A DNA stretch of 64,000 bases from Straminergon stramineum (taxonomy: Eukaryota > Streptophyta > Bryopsida > Hypnales > Calliergonaceae), in assembly GCA_963920665.1 (NCBI GenBank), contig OY987271.1:7381350-7445349 (forward strand), written 5' to 3'. A program made the translations under genes and the position numbers. Below, in pieces: positions 12,637-23,702 of the stretch. Below the pieces are notes generated by a model, which was not told the origin of the DNA, ran no database searches, and saw only the letters and a list, made by a program, of their open reading frames with translations. The number at the start of each line of letters is the position of its first letter. The first letter of the stretch is position 1.

Positions 12637-13207
12637 TTAACCCTTGAGGTAGTTTAGATTTCAAAAATTGTAGACACACATTATTAAATTGTGGACATAC
12701 AATTTAGAATAATAATTTGATGATGAATTTAAAACTAGAGATGTTAAAGATGGTCTATAGATCATATCCATACATTTAGATCAACTACTACACCAATATT
12801 ATTCTATCAAATTTGAAATCAAAAATTGAGAACTCTTTCTAAAATAGATTACACATTGAATGTTTGTAATTTTCACACAATTTTTTGTTCTTGATATTCA
12901 AATTTTTAAGTTCTGATTATGAAAATATGAAAATATTTTCATTTTATTTAGGTATTTAGCTCGATTATGAAGGTCCCTTTTGTAAATTGAAAAAGTTAGT
13001 TTTGGAGGGCAAACATGCTAATGGCCCTTGAATTGTTTAAGATTTGCAAGGGGAAGTTGTGGAAATTTGTATTGTACAAATGTAAAAGAAGTAGTACAAG
13101 ATGTTACAAATATTTTGATGAATGAAAAAGGAAGACTTTCTATACTTAAAACCTATTTGTGTTCGTTTATTGTTTGAATTTTGAATGTATGATCCTTCAA
13201 GGGTTAA
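12637..13207. mobile_element. TTAA-bounded element (571 bp), weak ends
   Basis: The start is TTAA-CCCTTGAGG and the end is CCTTCAAGGG-TTAA, so the inverted ends match over about nine bases (CCCTTGA.GG). The right TTAA is shared with the next element at 13204. No coding capacity is seen. Confidence 0.45.
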
Positions 13208-13683
13208 CCCCTCAATGCCTAAGGCCCTTTTTTGAGCTTCTAAAAATTTTCTCTATATTGAAGAAAAAAACCATATAATCTTTTATTTTCAAAATTAGAT
13301 TTTTGATGCTAAAACTAGACTTCAAAAAGAATTTTTCTAAAATAGAAACTATTAAAAATATTAACTTGGTTAGGTTTTATTTAAATTCAAAGTATAGTCA
13401 ACACCACAATTTGGGGCTAAAGAGGATTGCCCCCCTTATTGCCCCATCCAAGAGTTAACACAAAACTGCCCCTTATTGTGTACCGCAAAATTTGGTATTA
13501 CTTCACCTCTCCAAGGTAATTTGGGGCCTCTAATTGCAAGTATGAATTCATAAATTTGAAAATTTTATCATGGGGTGGAAAATAAAAAATTTCAATGTTT
13601 TCTAGAAGGGTAAAATACAGGGCAATAAGGGGGTCAATCCTCCATTGGCCCAAAATTTAGTGCCTTGAGCACTGAGGGGTTAA
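13204..13683. mobile_element. TTAA-bounded element (480 bp) with a nested inverted repeat
   Basis: The left end is TTAA-CCCCTCAATGCCTAAGGC. The right end is GTGCCTTGAGCACTGAGGGG-TTAA, which inverted reads CCCCTCAGTGCTCAAGGCAC. The ends match well, and the element sits inside TTAA on both sides. A second inverted repeat (13408-13658) is nested within it. Confidence 0.6.
13408..13658. repeat. Nested inverted repeat related to the Mutator-type element at 14033
   Basis: Arms of about 37 bp (AATTTGGGG...TTATTGCCCC and its imperfect complement) enclose a ~175-bp core. The core shares phrases with the element at 14033-14303, such as 'gtaatttggggcctctaatt' here against 'ctaatttggggtctctgatt' there, and 'ggtaaaatacagggcaa' against 'ggtaaaatgcagggggcaa'. 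No flanking duplication is detectable, so it is probably an older relative. Confidence 0.5.
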
Positions 13684-13686
13684 GAT

Positions 13687-13933
13687 TTAACCCCTGAGCA
13701 CCCAAATGCCTCAAATCCAGCCTCCCCGAAATGAAGGGTTGCCATGTTGACTATTATAATCTTTTCAACAATACAATGAAATCATTTGTCCTTTTCCACA
13801 CAACTCTAGACTGTCTTCACTATTGATCAAGATGGTCAATTTTTGTGGATCTCATTTTGGGTGAGAGTTTGATTAGAATGAGTTCAGAAGAGTCTGGATT
13901 TTGGTAAACATGCTTTGGCCGCTCAAAGGTTAA
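13687..13933. mobile_element. TTAA-bounded short element (247 bp)
   Basis: The ends read TTAA-CCCCTGAGCACCCAAATGCC and GGCCGCTCAAAGG-TTAA, matching as CC.CTGAGC..CCAAA in inverted orientation. It lies three bases beyond the preceding TTAA element. No coding capacity is seen. Confidence 0.55.
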
Positions 13934-14032
13934 GGTAAGAACTAAGAAGTCCAAAAAGTTGTGGGTTGAAACTTCGCACATCACCAAACACTTATTAGAT
14001 TAGTTGCACAATTAATGCATCCAATTCCATGA

Positions 14033-14303
14033 GGTCGAGACTATAGTAGTGCAACGAGCCGAATGCGGAGGTCCAACCAAGGGTGAATGTAAAAAAAACA
14101 GACCCCCTATTTTGTGCTTGATTAATCTTTTTCTCCACATCACTCCAAGCTAATTTGGGGTCTCTGATTGCAAATATGAACTCAAAATTTGCAAATTTTT
14201 TCATGCCTTGCAAATAAATCGTTCTTGCGTTTTCCCCAGGGGTAAAATGCAGGGGGCAAAACTTTCTCCGCATTCGGCTCGTCGCACTACCATAGTCTCG
14301 ACC
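14033..14303. mobile_element. Mutator-type MITE (271 bp) with 9-bp target duplication
   Basis: Terminal inverted repeats of 38 bp, beginning GGTCGAGACTATAGTAGTGC, match at 36 of 38 positions. The flanks carry the identical 9-mer ATTCCATGA at 14024-14032 and 14304-14312. A 9-bp duplication with long inverted ends is the Mutator (MULE) hallmark. The near-identical arms and perfect duplication suggest a fairly recent insertion. A minus-strand open frame fills much of the interior but shows no transposase motif. Confidence 0.82.
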
Positions 14304-14312
14304 ATTCCATGA

Positions 14313-15572
14313 TCATTGCCTATTCAATAAGTCACAATTCAAAGTAGGTAAAAACAGTCATTCATCTCAGGCCTAAACATGGAGAGATTCCAGAAAATAC
14401 AGCATATCAATGCGTACTAAAATCACCAAATGCCACTATATTTGCACTGTCTGCAGGTTAGAAAAAAAAAACAGCTTCAAAACCACGGGGAGAAGTGAAA
14501 GCATGGATCACGTGAAGACGCCAGTAATCGATGGCCTGCGTCTTCCATTTTCATGCCTGTCATCAGTCATATGTACAGTACAGGTAAAACAGGAGATACC
14601 ACACAATTCAAACACCAACTCTCAACCTGCTCTCTCATTCTATTTCTACTGACATATATGTCCCTGTATCTCTTCTACTTCCATTGACACACGGCAAATT
14701 GTGAACGAGGAAAAGAGGGTTTTTGAGCCATCCTCTCAGCACACCTTGAGAGAATTCATAGATCTGTTGGTCTTCACAGTTTGGGGAGAGGGTTATATCT
14801 AATAACCAACTTGGGTCTCCTCGTTCTTGTCAAAGTCATCTAGTACATAATTATCTAAATCCCTTGTGAAAGTCATCTAGTACATATCTAGCATCCGATG
14901 ATGCTTGCACATAAACAGGTGCAACCTACGGGAAAAATTAACTAAAATCATTTATAACGTTAGAAATAAAACAGAAACAAAAATTAGAAAAGCCATTACA
15001 AAACCAGGACACTTAAGATGTAAACATTACTCGTATGAGAATCAGAAAATTGAAACCACAAACTTAAGATTCCAGTCATTTTCAAATTCTGGTATCTTCC
15101 ATTTTAGGTGACAGCAACCTGAAAACACAAAAGCATAAACTTATACTAAATCGCAAATGCTCAAAGAACACTTATCGCTGGCATCAGGTAGAAAATAAAT
15201 TTTCGAGACCCTCGATCGATGAGGGCAGACTTTCCAGACTTGTGTTGTAACAGAGATTCAAAAGATCTGAAACAAGCAACCGACTGACAAGAAGTAATAA
15301 TGCAAAATAATGTTGATCGACAGAAAGCAGCGACGCTTGATAATCTGCCTGCCCGAGAATCAGTTGCAAGTTGCACACACAATGGCGATATATCGACCGA
15401 CGGAAAGCTTCAAAGCAACAACGATGACGTCGTAGGACGCTTGCTTGAGCATTCCAATCGCCTGCCAGCCATATATTTACAATCAGGATCGATAAATCTT
15501 TGGCAAAAGAAAAGGAATTTAAGTTTTCACGGACATCCTAAGAAACCCTAAAAAGGATTGATTCCCGTTCCA
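14313..15572. other. GC-richer island without a confirmed gene
   Basis: Composition and word use here resemble the flanks of the real genes rather than the AT-rich repeats. Several short frames exist on both strands but none shows a domain. It may be a non-coding transcript, or UTR of the small ORF at 15573-15689. Confidence 0.35.
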
Positions 15573-15689
15573 TCAGCTGCTGATATTCTCGCATGCAGTA
15601 GCTGCAGATGTGCAAGTACGGTATAATCCAGCCAGCAGGACCACGAGAGCCAGCACAAGAAGCAGCAGTAACGTCGACTTCATTGTCAT
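15573..15689 (-). CDS. Candidate small ORF: 38-residue hydrophobic peptide
   Basis: On the minus strand an ATG at 15689 opens MTMKSTLLLLLVLALVVLLA, followed by 18 residues containing two cysteines and then TGA. Residues 5-21 form one strongly hydrophobic helix preceded by a lysine, so the product would be a signal-anchored or secreted micropeptide, or the first exon of a longer secreted protein. A telomere-box cluster lies about 410 bases upstream in the same orientation (16101-16168), as in many plant promoters. I recognise no family, and a leucine-rich run can arise by chance. Confidence 0.3.
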   Translation of the reverse strand: MTMKSTLLLLLVLALVVLLAGLYRTCTSAATACENISS

Positions 15690-16685
15690 CAGCTCCTAAT
15701 TAATGGCACTTGCTGGACAGCCAAAGCAGATTATAATGAGACAGCCCGGACTGCTTGGAACGAAATGTGCTTGAACCCAGAGCAACTACCGCAATTGTGA
15801 TGGAAATATTGCAGTCTCGAGGCGCCAAGCCTTCCCATCAAACGAGTGCAGCTGACGTACATGGAGTCCACAAAATCTGCAATTCCCCGCCATTAATTCT
15901 TCTTAATTCGTCAATCCTCAATTTCACAAAGCAATTACCGTAATGTTCTTTCGCAAACAGACAGCTGATGCTTCCATGTTTTATTGCTAATTTCAAAAAG
16001 ACAAGTGTCAGGAGGTGAGAATTTGCCCTTTCGACCGGAGTGACACTGAGAATTCCTCCGAATTAGTCCAATAAACCGCGATCTTGAGGCCCAGAGCATC
16101 CTAAACCCTAAATCCTAAAACCCTAAAACCCTACAAAAAAACCTGAAACCTGAAACCTGAAACCTGATATCTGAACCAGATTCCCGTAATCGAGCATTAC
16201 TAGCATCAATTTCGGATTCCACGATTGTTTTGAAATAGCTGCTGCTGGGTAATTACAGAACCGTGAAGTGCTTGAAAATCCCACAGCGCCGTTCCTTGCC
16301 AATTGAAGGAATTGGTGTTCGCCCGGAATAGCGTCTGTGATGTTCGGAATAATTTAGCACTTGGCGTTGCCTTGATGTAACTCTCGATAATTGATTGCCA
16401 TGATTTTACTTGCAAACAAGCAGCACAGCATATTCTTGGACCAGTTGCAATAACCACATCCTTTTGGAAGAAATCACGGGATGGCTGATGCGGAGCTATG
16501 AAAAGGATGAAGAGAATAGTGGAAAAGATGGTTGAAAAAACAAGGAGTAGAAGAGAAGGGAAAACTTAAGCTTATAGAATTGAGAAGTCATCTCAATGGG
16601 CAACAAAGATATCATTACATGCAACAAGCAGCTACGTTATCCGTGTAGCTTAGCACTAAGGTAGTAAGCTCATGAAGCGACCCTT
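15690..16685 (-). promoter_or_regulatory. GC-richer flank with telo-box cluster (16101-16168)
   Basis: On the minus strand, 16101-16134 reads as several variants of TTTAGGG. About four tandem CAGGTTT units (16139-16168) lie next to it. Telo-boxes are common in promoters and 5' UTRs of plant housekeeping genes, so this may be the start region of a minus-strand transcript running toward 15.6 kb. A stretch of interstitial telomere-like repeat is the other reading. Confidence 0.4.
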
Positions 16686-16890
16686 TTAATCCTTGAAAGG
16701 TCCTTTGGGTCCTTCTATACAACACATATTTAGCTTCACATATATAAATTATGATACATTTTTATTTACATAATAGCGTGATCATTAATTTACTTTGTAT
16801 TGAAAAATATTTGGTCAATGTTTTTCTAATCAAATACCACCGAATTCATAATATACTATACAACTGCAAAGGGCTTTCAAGCCCTTCTAA
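16686..16890 (-). mobile_element. Diverged reverse copy of the 5187-5417 TTAA element
   Basis: The left end is TTAA-TCCTTGAAAGGTCC. The interior is a clear reverse-complement relative of 5187-5417, ending 'gggctttcaagcccttct'. The right TTAA has decayed. Confidence 0.5.
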
Positions 16891-17324
16891 AAATACAAGA
16901 TGGTCAGTCTTTTTGACATTTTTCAAATGCACAAAAGAATTTTCCTTGAATTTTCCTTGGAAGAGAAACTATTGCAAAATTTAATAGAAGTGGTGCCTTG
17001 CTTTTCAAAGCATTAATGAATTACTAACGAATTTCTAAAGAAATTTGCCATAAGCACCTATCCTTGATCGTAGGCCTTGCAAAAGCTATACATGTGCAAT
17101 CTGGAAAAAGATATAGTTTTACCAAAAACAAGCATTGCTGCAACATGAAAAAAATAATACACAAGGTTCCAAAATGCCACTATTAATACCAAACAAAAAT
17201 CATTATCTCAAATTCTTAAGCATCCGTATAAAGGTAGTTCGGTTGCCAATTCTCTTTTTCAAAACTACGGACACCTATCTATTTAGATTGAATTAGACCT
17301 ACCTTGGCTCTTATTCCATCTGTT
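16891..17324. other. AT-rich intergenic DNA
   Basis: No gene or delimited repeat was recognised. Confidence 0.5.
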
Positions 17325-17495
17325 CACTAGTAGAAAACTATGTTGCCTTCAACAAAATCCAAGTGACGCAGTTTTCCGTTTTCTACCCCCAAATGCAAAA
17401 TCTATGTTGACAATAATACAATTCTTCTTGGGGGCAGAAAACGGAAAACTGCGTCACTTGGATTTTGTTGAAGGCAACATAGTTTTCTACTAGTG
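17325..17495. mobile_element. Foldback element with CACTAGTAGAAAAC ends (171 bp)
   Basis: Two arms of about 67 bp are near-perfect inverted repeats, starting CACTAGTAGAAAACTATGTT and meeting at a ~35-bp loop. The CACTA start suggests a CACTA-type (En/Spm) non-autonomous element. The expected 3-bp flanks are GTT and ATT, so one base does not match. The high arm identity suggests youth, or maintenance by gene conversion. Confidence 0.65.
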
Positions 17496-17944
17496 ATTGG
17501 TTAAGCAAGAATTAATATTTGGCAAATCTTTAATCACTTTCACATTATTGACAATCCATTTAGTAGCCAACAAGTGTCCATTTTAGAACCACTTATTGCC
17601 CTTATTAGAGCTTCATGTAGGTTTGAAGTAGAGGGTTACAAAAAGAGACCATTCCTATGGTTCACTTTTCCAACAAAGACATACATGCAAACTCAAAGTT
17701 TTGCACATGTGGATAAAGTAAACTACTCCATTCTAAGCCAAATAGAAGCAAGCCCATTGTGAGCAAAATTTTATTGGTGGTGTACACTTCAAAACTTGAA
17801 TGTACACCATTAATATAATTTTGCCTACAATGGACTTGCTCCAATTTGGCCTTGAATAGGATAGTTTACCTTGTTTATCACAAGGTGTCCTTCCCTTTGG
17901 CCTAAAGCCAATAAAGACAATTTCTTCTTAAGATGAATCACATT
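17496..17944. other. AT-rich intergenic DNA
   Basis: A short imperfect inverted repeat is seen around 17760-17830 (the 'gtgtacac' region). No gene is visible. Confidence 0.4.
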
Positions 17945-18345
17945 AAAGGGGTTTTGAGGACTCTAGAGAACCATTTTAGTGTTGTTTTCCTAGTTGTAAA
18001 CCAATGCATTGTTGGTTAGAATATTGAAGAATTAAAAAATATGTAAAAAATAAGAAAGAAATATGTTTAAAAAATTGAAATAAATAATAATATCTAACAT
18101 TGTTGTGTCCTAACCACATTAGATTTCCGATGTGGCAAAGTTCCTAATCATTTGTACATAAAGGATTTTTTTTCATTTAAAAAAAAATTGTAATCTTTTT
18201 AGTCATGTCATTGAACTATTCCATACAATTCAAGCCTCATAGTTTTCTTATTTGTTTGTTTGTTTGTTCGTTTGGATTCTTTTTGGCCATTGTTCCTTCT
18301 TGTCTAGGAACTCACAATCTTGTTGAAGCATGAAATCTCCTCTAA
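17945..18345 (+). repeat. Dispersed repeat, family 2, copy 2
   Basis: This stretch shares block order with 9283-9570 and 62205-62480: 'ggggttttgaggactctaga', an AT core, 'accacattagatttccgatg', then 'ggaactcacaatcttgttga'. A (TTTG)n-like microsatellite interrupts it at about 18249-18276. Confidence 0.5.
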
Positions 18346-19581
18346 TGTGTATGGAATTCTTTAACCCTCTAAAGACATTGCAAACCTAAAATCTTCAAAG
18401 CACAACTTCACTATAGAAATAGATAATGCACATATTGGTATTGTAATCAAAGTATTGTTTGGGTGACTACCTTAGTTGGTCATGAGGGGCCACGTCCTTC
18501 CAAGATTAAGAATGTTATTGTTAGGAGATAGTGTAGGAAGAAGATGAATTTCCTTGTTGATTTCAAGTTGTTATTTTGAGTTTTGATTAATCCTAAAGTA
18601 CTATGGAAGGTGCTAAACATCCTTTGGATGACTTCACATAATTATAGAGGACAAAAAAAATTATTATCTCATCCAATTTGTTTTTTGAACTTTGCTTGCC
18701 AATACATTTCCACAAAATAGTATTGCAAATTCCCTTATTATGGTATTATTAATTTTTCTAAAGAAGAAGATGCATAATCCCCAGGTCCCCCTTCTAGTGT
18801 ATTTTGGCCATTTCTTGCTATTTACGCTTGATGTGAATTTAAACCATAAAACAATAATTTTTGAGTTCAACTAATGAAGTTAAGCTTATCAAGTTTTTTT
18901 TCTACCCCAATAAAAAAAATTCTATATTTTTTTTATCACAATATGAACCTTGGTCCTATAACCATGGATTGTTGATTTTTCTACTTTTAGAGTGACATAG
19001 TAACTTTGATTTATACCATGATGTTATGCACTACTACTAATATACATCTATGGTGAAAATTTCAGATGTTTCAAATCTATTTTTACACTCGATATATATG
19101 AATTTTTTTGTATGAATTTTCTTCAGTCATTTTTTTTCTTAAACAATTCACAACAGTTTCAAAATTTTCGCCAAAAACTTGTAATATTGTATGACTTGTA
19201 GTAACTTAGATGGCTTATGATTTCATCTCTGAAAAAGAAATAACTTGTACAAATTTTGCATTCCTATCCTGTCTGGTTGCAAAATGGCAGCCAACACAGT
19301 GATGGACAGGGGCGGAGAATGAATGGCCCAGTTTCAGCAAGGAATGATAACTTGCTCTTGACGGTGATTGCTCAGCATGAGCGGATGGGGATCCCAGGCT
19401 CCAGCTTACTAACCTAAGCTTAGCCTTCAAAACATTTTGCCTTACGAAAAGGCCTTCAGTTCGCAGTTCTCACTAAGCTTAGTCATTACAGGCAGAATGA
19501 CTACTGTAGTGAGAGAACTGTTGAATTTTTCCCACCTTAAAATTTTAATATGAGAAAAAGGTTTTGTAACAAGATAAACGT
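18346..19581. other. AT-rich intergenic DNA
   Basis: No gene is visible. A somewhat GC-richer patch lies at about 19300-19430 without motifs. Confidence 0.45.
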
Positions 19582-19870
19582 TTAACCCCTAAATGCTCTA
19601 TTGGTAGGAGGCTCAAACTCCAGCTGGGCATTAAAAGGCGATCAAGACTCAGTGGTACATTTTGCTTTCTGCAATGTACCAATTCTGCACATTTGAGGAG
19701 GTGGTTGCTTGTGATGATCACAAAATGACCATTTTTTTTCAACTTCAGAAATTTGTAACTAATTTTAGAAAGCTTCAAAAAATAGGGAACGACTTGGGTT
19801 AGATGCCAATTTCACTTGTCTTTGAAGGAAAATTTACTGAAAAATATTTCAAGATGTTCCACCTCCCCAA
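19582..19870 (+). repeat. TTAA-starting dispersed repeat (copies at 42880-43140 and 43690-43840)
   Basis: It begins TTAA-CCCCTAAATGCTC and continues through 'gtggtacattttgctttctg' and 'cgacttgggttagatgccaa'. A reverse-complement copy is evident at 42880-43140, and a shorter direct copy at 43690-43840. The second terminus could not be placed, so this may be a truncated TTAA element. Confidence 0.5.
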
Positions 19871-19961
19871 AATTTAGTTCCAACCTTGAAATGGTCAATT
19901 TATGGACCTCATACCTTAGGGAAAATTCAACAAACTTCATTTGCGGTTTCATTCTTTGAAT

Positions 19962-20720
19962 CCATACCTTCAGTTAGGTTGTTTGTTTTGTTTGTTTGCT
20001 ATGTTGAGATCTCTTGGACCATGCATTCCCTAGTGGCGTTCTTTGAATACTAGAAGAAAACAACGTTTAGTTGAATAAAATTGAGCTAACGCAGAATTTT
20101 ATTCAATTGAACGTTGTTTTCTTCTAGTGGTACCATTAGAAAGCCTTTGTCGAGGAGAGGTGCATGAGCTTTGTGTTGTGGTGTTTGGACCTACGGTGTG
20201 AAAGCTGTGAAATTTCTAGTTGTTTTGGGATCTAAAATTATGCTAAATTATGTATCTTTTGGACTATGTGTTCCTTGATCACGTTCTTCGTACTATTAGA
20301 AAGCTCTTTGTGAGGAGGAGTGCAAGGGCTTTGTTTTGTGGTGTTTGGACCTATAGTGTGAAAGTTATTGAATTTTGAAGTTGTTATGAATTTAAAAATT
20401 AGAAAAGAATTTTCTTTTTCTTTTCTTCTTGTGGCAATGGCAAAGGGCACACTAGTCCATACCTTAAGTTAGATTGTTTGTTTGCTATGTTTGTTTTGTT
20501 TGTTACAATGACTATGAGATCTTTAGAACCTTACATCCTCCACTTGTATTCTTAGTGCCGTCAGAAAGCCCTCAAGAAGGAGAGGTTCATCGTCTTTGTT
20601 TCATGGCAAGTAGACCTATGATGTGAAAGATATTGAATTTTGAAGTTTCTATGAATTAAAAAATTAGAAAAATTACTTTTACTTTTCTTTTGGTTGTGGC
20701 AATGGTACACGACACACTAG
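19962..20720 (+). repeat. Tandem array, three diverged ~240-bp units
   Basis: Three successive units each carry a (TTTG)-rich start, 'attagaaagc', 'gtgtttggacctatagtgtg', 'attgaattttgaagttg' and 'ggcaatgg...cacactag'. They start near 19962, 20235 (lacking its first part) and 20457. A single related unit occurs at 62874-63120. The first unit is interrupted by the small hairpin element at 20048-20130. Confidence 0.6.
20048..20130. mobile_element. Small hairpin element inserted in a tandem-array unit
   Basis: Arms of about 34 bp (ACTAGAAGAAAACAACGTT...) are inverted with two mismatches around a 12-base loop. Comparison with the next array unit, which reads 'ttcttcgtactattagaaag' without the insert, gives an empty-site model. 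TAC occurs on both sides (20048-20050 and 20131-20133), consistent with a 3-bp duplication. The ends resemble those of the foldback at 17325. Confidence 0.6.
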
Positions 20721-22132
20721 TATCAATTAAATTTGAGAAATTGACAAATGAATTATTCCTTGGAAATTATTCAATCCTATATAGGGATTATAATGCATCT
20801 TATAGTTGAGAGTCAAAGGTCATACATTAATTATGATATTGTACCCGTCGGTTAGGCTTAGCAAGAAATATTTCCAAAAAATAGATGATTGAATTTGTGA
20901 GATACTGTATTTTATTATATTTTTAATTTATATGGAAAAAAAATCTTCCTATTTTAAAGCATATGTTCAATCACATTTTTGGTAATGGTAATTAATTTTT
21001 TCATAGGGGATGCCATTCTTTACCACCAAATGCAATAGTAGGTTGGTTGACCATACAATTGTGACCTACAAAGTGGATGATATGGAAATTTGAAATATTT
21101 TCACACTAAAAATTAGTAAAATTAGAAATAAAAAATAAAAAATGGAGATTTTTTAAAGACTATTTGTTTAGATGGATGGCAATGTCTATTAATAGTGAAG
21201 TAAAAAAAATAAAAAAGGGATTTGGCTATGTGAAACTCTCTAAAGATTAGAGTTTGTTAATAAGATGGTGAGATAGGCAAGAACACCCCTTTTGGTACTA
21301 TGGAGCCAAATTACGCCATTTCAAAATGAAATTCTATTTTTGGCCTGGTTAAAGTAGTCTTTGTTTGCCAAAAAAATCCATTTCTATTTAAAATGTGGAT
21401 GAAGTCGCCAAATTGAAATTAAAAAGTGCAAGAATATAATTGAAAATTGTTTTTTGGTCCAAAAGATGGATGAATATAGAAATATAAGGCTTCACCAAAT
21501 TTTAAGTGATCTCCATCTTAGCACTTTCTCAAAAAGTAAAAAAAAAATTGCGGTGAAGAATGTTTGGAGTACCCTAGGATATTGAAAGTCAAGGGATTTT
21601 TCTCACCTAAAATTACAAAAATTACAAAAACTTCAAGATTGTTATATGAAAGTTCTTTATAAAATTTCAATACTATTTTCTTGACATTATAAAAGTTTTT
21701 ACAAACTCTTGGGTACAAACTTCAAAAAACCATTGATTTTTTTCATCGAATATTACAATAATAAGAACAAGAGACAATGAAAGATTCCTTTTAGACTTTT
21801 TAATTATATCCTAAAATATATGCTTGGTTTTTTCATGAAATATTTCTAAAATTATAAAAAGACAAGAAAAGTTTTTTTGGAAACTTTTCAACTCTTTCCA
21901 ATAAGCCAAAAATTCTTGATTCTATCTTTTGTTTTGGTTCAAATCAAATCAATAGGTTTAACTTATGTCACTGCAAAAAATATAAACATTACACATGACT
22001 TGAAAATAAGTGGAGACTTAGTTACCTTGATGGAATATTATTTTATATTCAAAAAATTGTAAATCTACATTAGATATACAAAAATTACTACCATTGTATA
22101 CTTAATGATATAAATGCATTTTAATATATAAT
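20721..22132. other. AT-rich intergenic DNA
   Basis: No gene, RNA or delimited repeat was recognised. Confidence 0.5.
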
Positions 22133-23048
22133 TAGCCCCTATAGTCTCAAGACACCCTTAAGGAGATTCTTGACAATTTGAGCAAGTTTAGGTGATCTCA
22201 ATTTTTGGCATGATTCTCAAAAGGGGTTTTTTCAAGATAGAAGAAGACATAGGCTTTAGGGCAATATAATTTTTATTTCAATCAATGCCCAAGAGAAAAA
22301 GCTATGCCACACAAAGCACAAAATAGTCAAGAGCAAGCAATTAAAAATAAATTATAAAATCTTTAAAATAAACTTCATTTTAAATTTTATTATTAGTAGA
22401 ATATATTTTTCTATTTGGAAAGATTTGGTTTGTTCCATTTGAATAAGTGATGAGAAAGTTTTAGAGCATCTTGTTTTATCTACAATCATCAAAAGAAATT
22501 TGAGAAAATAATCTATGGGATTTGTTTTTTAGCTCAATTTTCACATTGAAAAAAAAAGGGTCCACAAAGCTAACTTTGATTGTTAAAACAACCTCACTAT
22601 TGGGATTAGTGTTTTTCAATTCCATCTTAGAGCTATTAGGAATTTCATTTTTCCTTCTATCTTGTAACTATCTCTATTGAATAATTATTTAAAGAATGAA
22701 AATCATGGTAATTTTTTTAATTTTAATTTTTAGACCTTCAACTGTATTACGATATCTTTGATAAAAAATATATAGATTCAAAATTTAGAGTACAAAAATT
22801 TTAAGTTAAGAGGATTCAAAGTCTTGTAAGCTAATTTGCTAAAGTGCAAAACCCCTATGTTTGCTTCACTTTGAATGCAAATATCTTTCAATCTGTATGG
22901 TAAAAGTTTCTAAAATTTCTTCTACACATTCTAATACTAATCTATTGCAAGATCCAAGAGTTTAATATGTTGAAACACAATATTTTACTAAAAATGGTAC
23001 CTAATTTTGAATAGTTCTTAAGAAAAAAATGCCTTGGACTTTAGGTTA
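22133..23048 (+). mobile_element. Decayed TTAA-family element (~0.9 kb)
   Basis: The left edge reads TTAG-CCCCTATAGTCTCAAG and the right edge CCTTGGACTTTAGG-TTAT, that is, mutated TTAA sites. The interior follows the same order of phrases as 41146-42394 and 44770-45687: 'gatctcaatttttggcatga', 'aagctatgccac', 'ccatcttagagctatta', 'caagatccaagag'. Confidence 0.5.
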
Positions 23049-23702
23049 TAATCAATTTGGTATACCTTTCCTTAGTGAGAATTTTTTTGATAATACTTTA
23101 TATACGTTTAAAATTTGAAGAGATATAGACATAGAAAATGTTGGGAGACTTGTCTTATCACACACATTCAGCTAATTATTAACTTAAGATGTATATCAAG
23201 AAGATTAAACATTTTTTTCTCCATAAAAGTATGCATTTGGGGTCATTATTCTCAAGAGAGAAAGTATTAAGGTAGAATACATTTCTAAAATTTGTTTCAG
23301 TTATCTAAAAATTTCAGTAGTTTAAAATTTAACAAATAAGTTCTTAAGATAACCAAAACGAATTTTAGTAGGTTTTTGAAATTTAAACTATGTTAGAAAG
23401 AAAGTTAGTAAATGAAAGTTGAAGATTTGAAGATTTGATGCATTAGAAATCTATAAAATTAGTAGTACGCCTTGATAACTTCCAAAAAAACCCTCATTCA
23501 TTGTTGAATATACTTATGAAAAAAATAAAAGCATTGTAATGTTTTATATTAGAAAATGATTATAAGAAGACTCACAAATGATATAATTGTTCATACAAAT
23601 TTCTTGTGTGTTGTTTTTAGAATCTATGCAAACCATATCTTCAATGGTAACAATGGCTAGATGAAGCTAGCTTGTTGTAGATGGCCTCCTACAATAGGAG
23701 GT
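23049..23702. other. AT-rich intergenic DNA
   Basis: No gene or delimited repeat was recognised. Confidence 0.5.
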
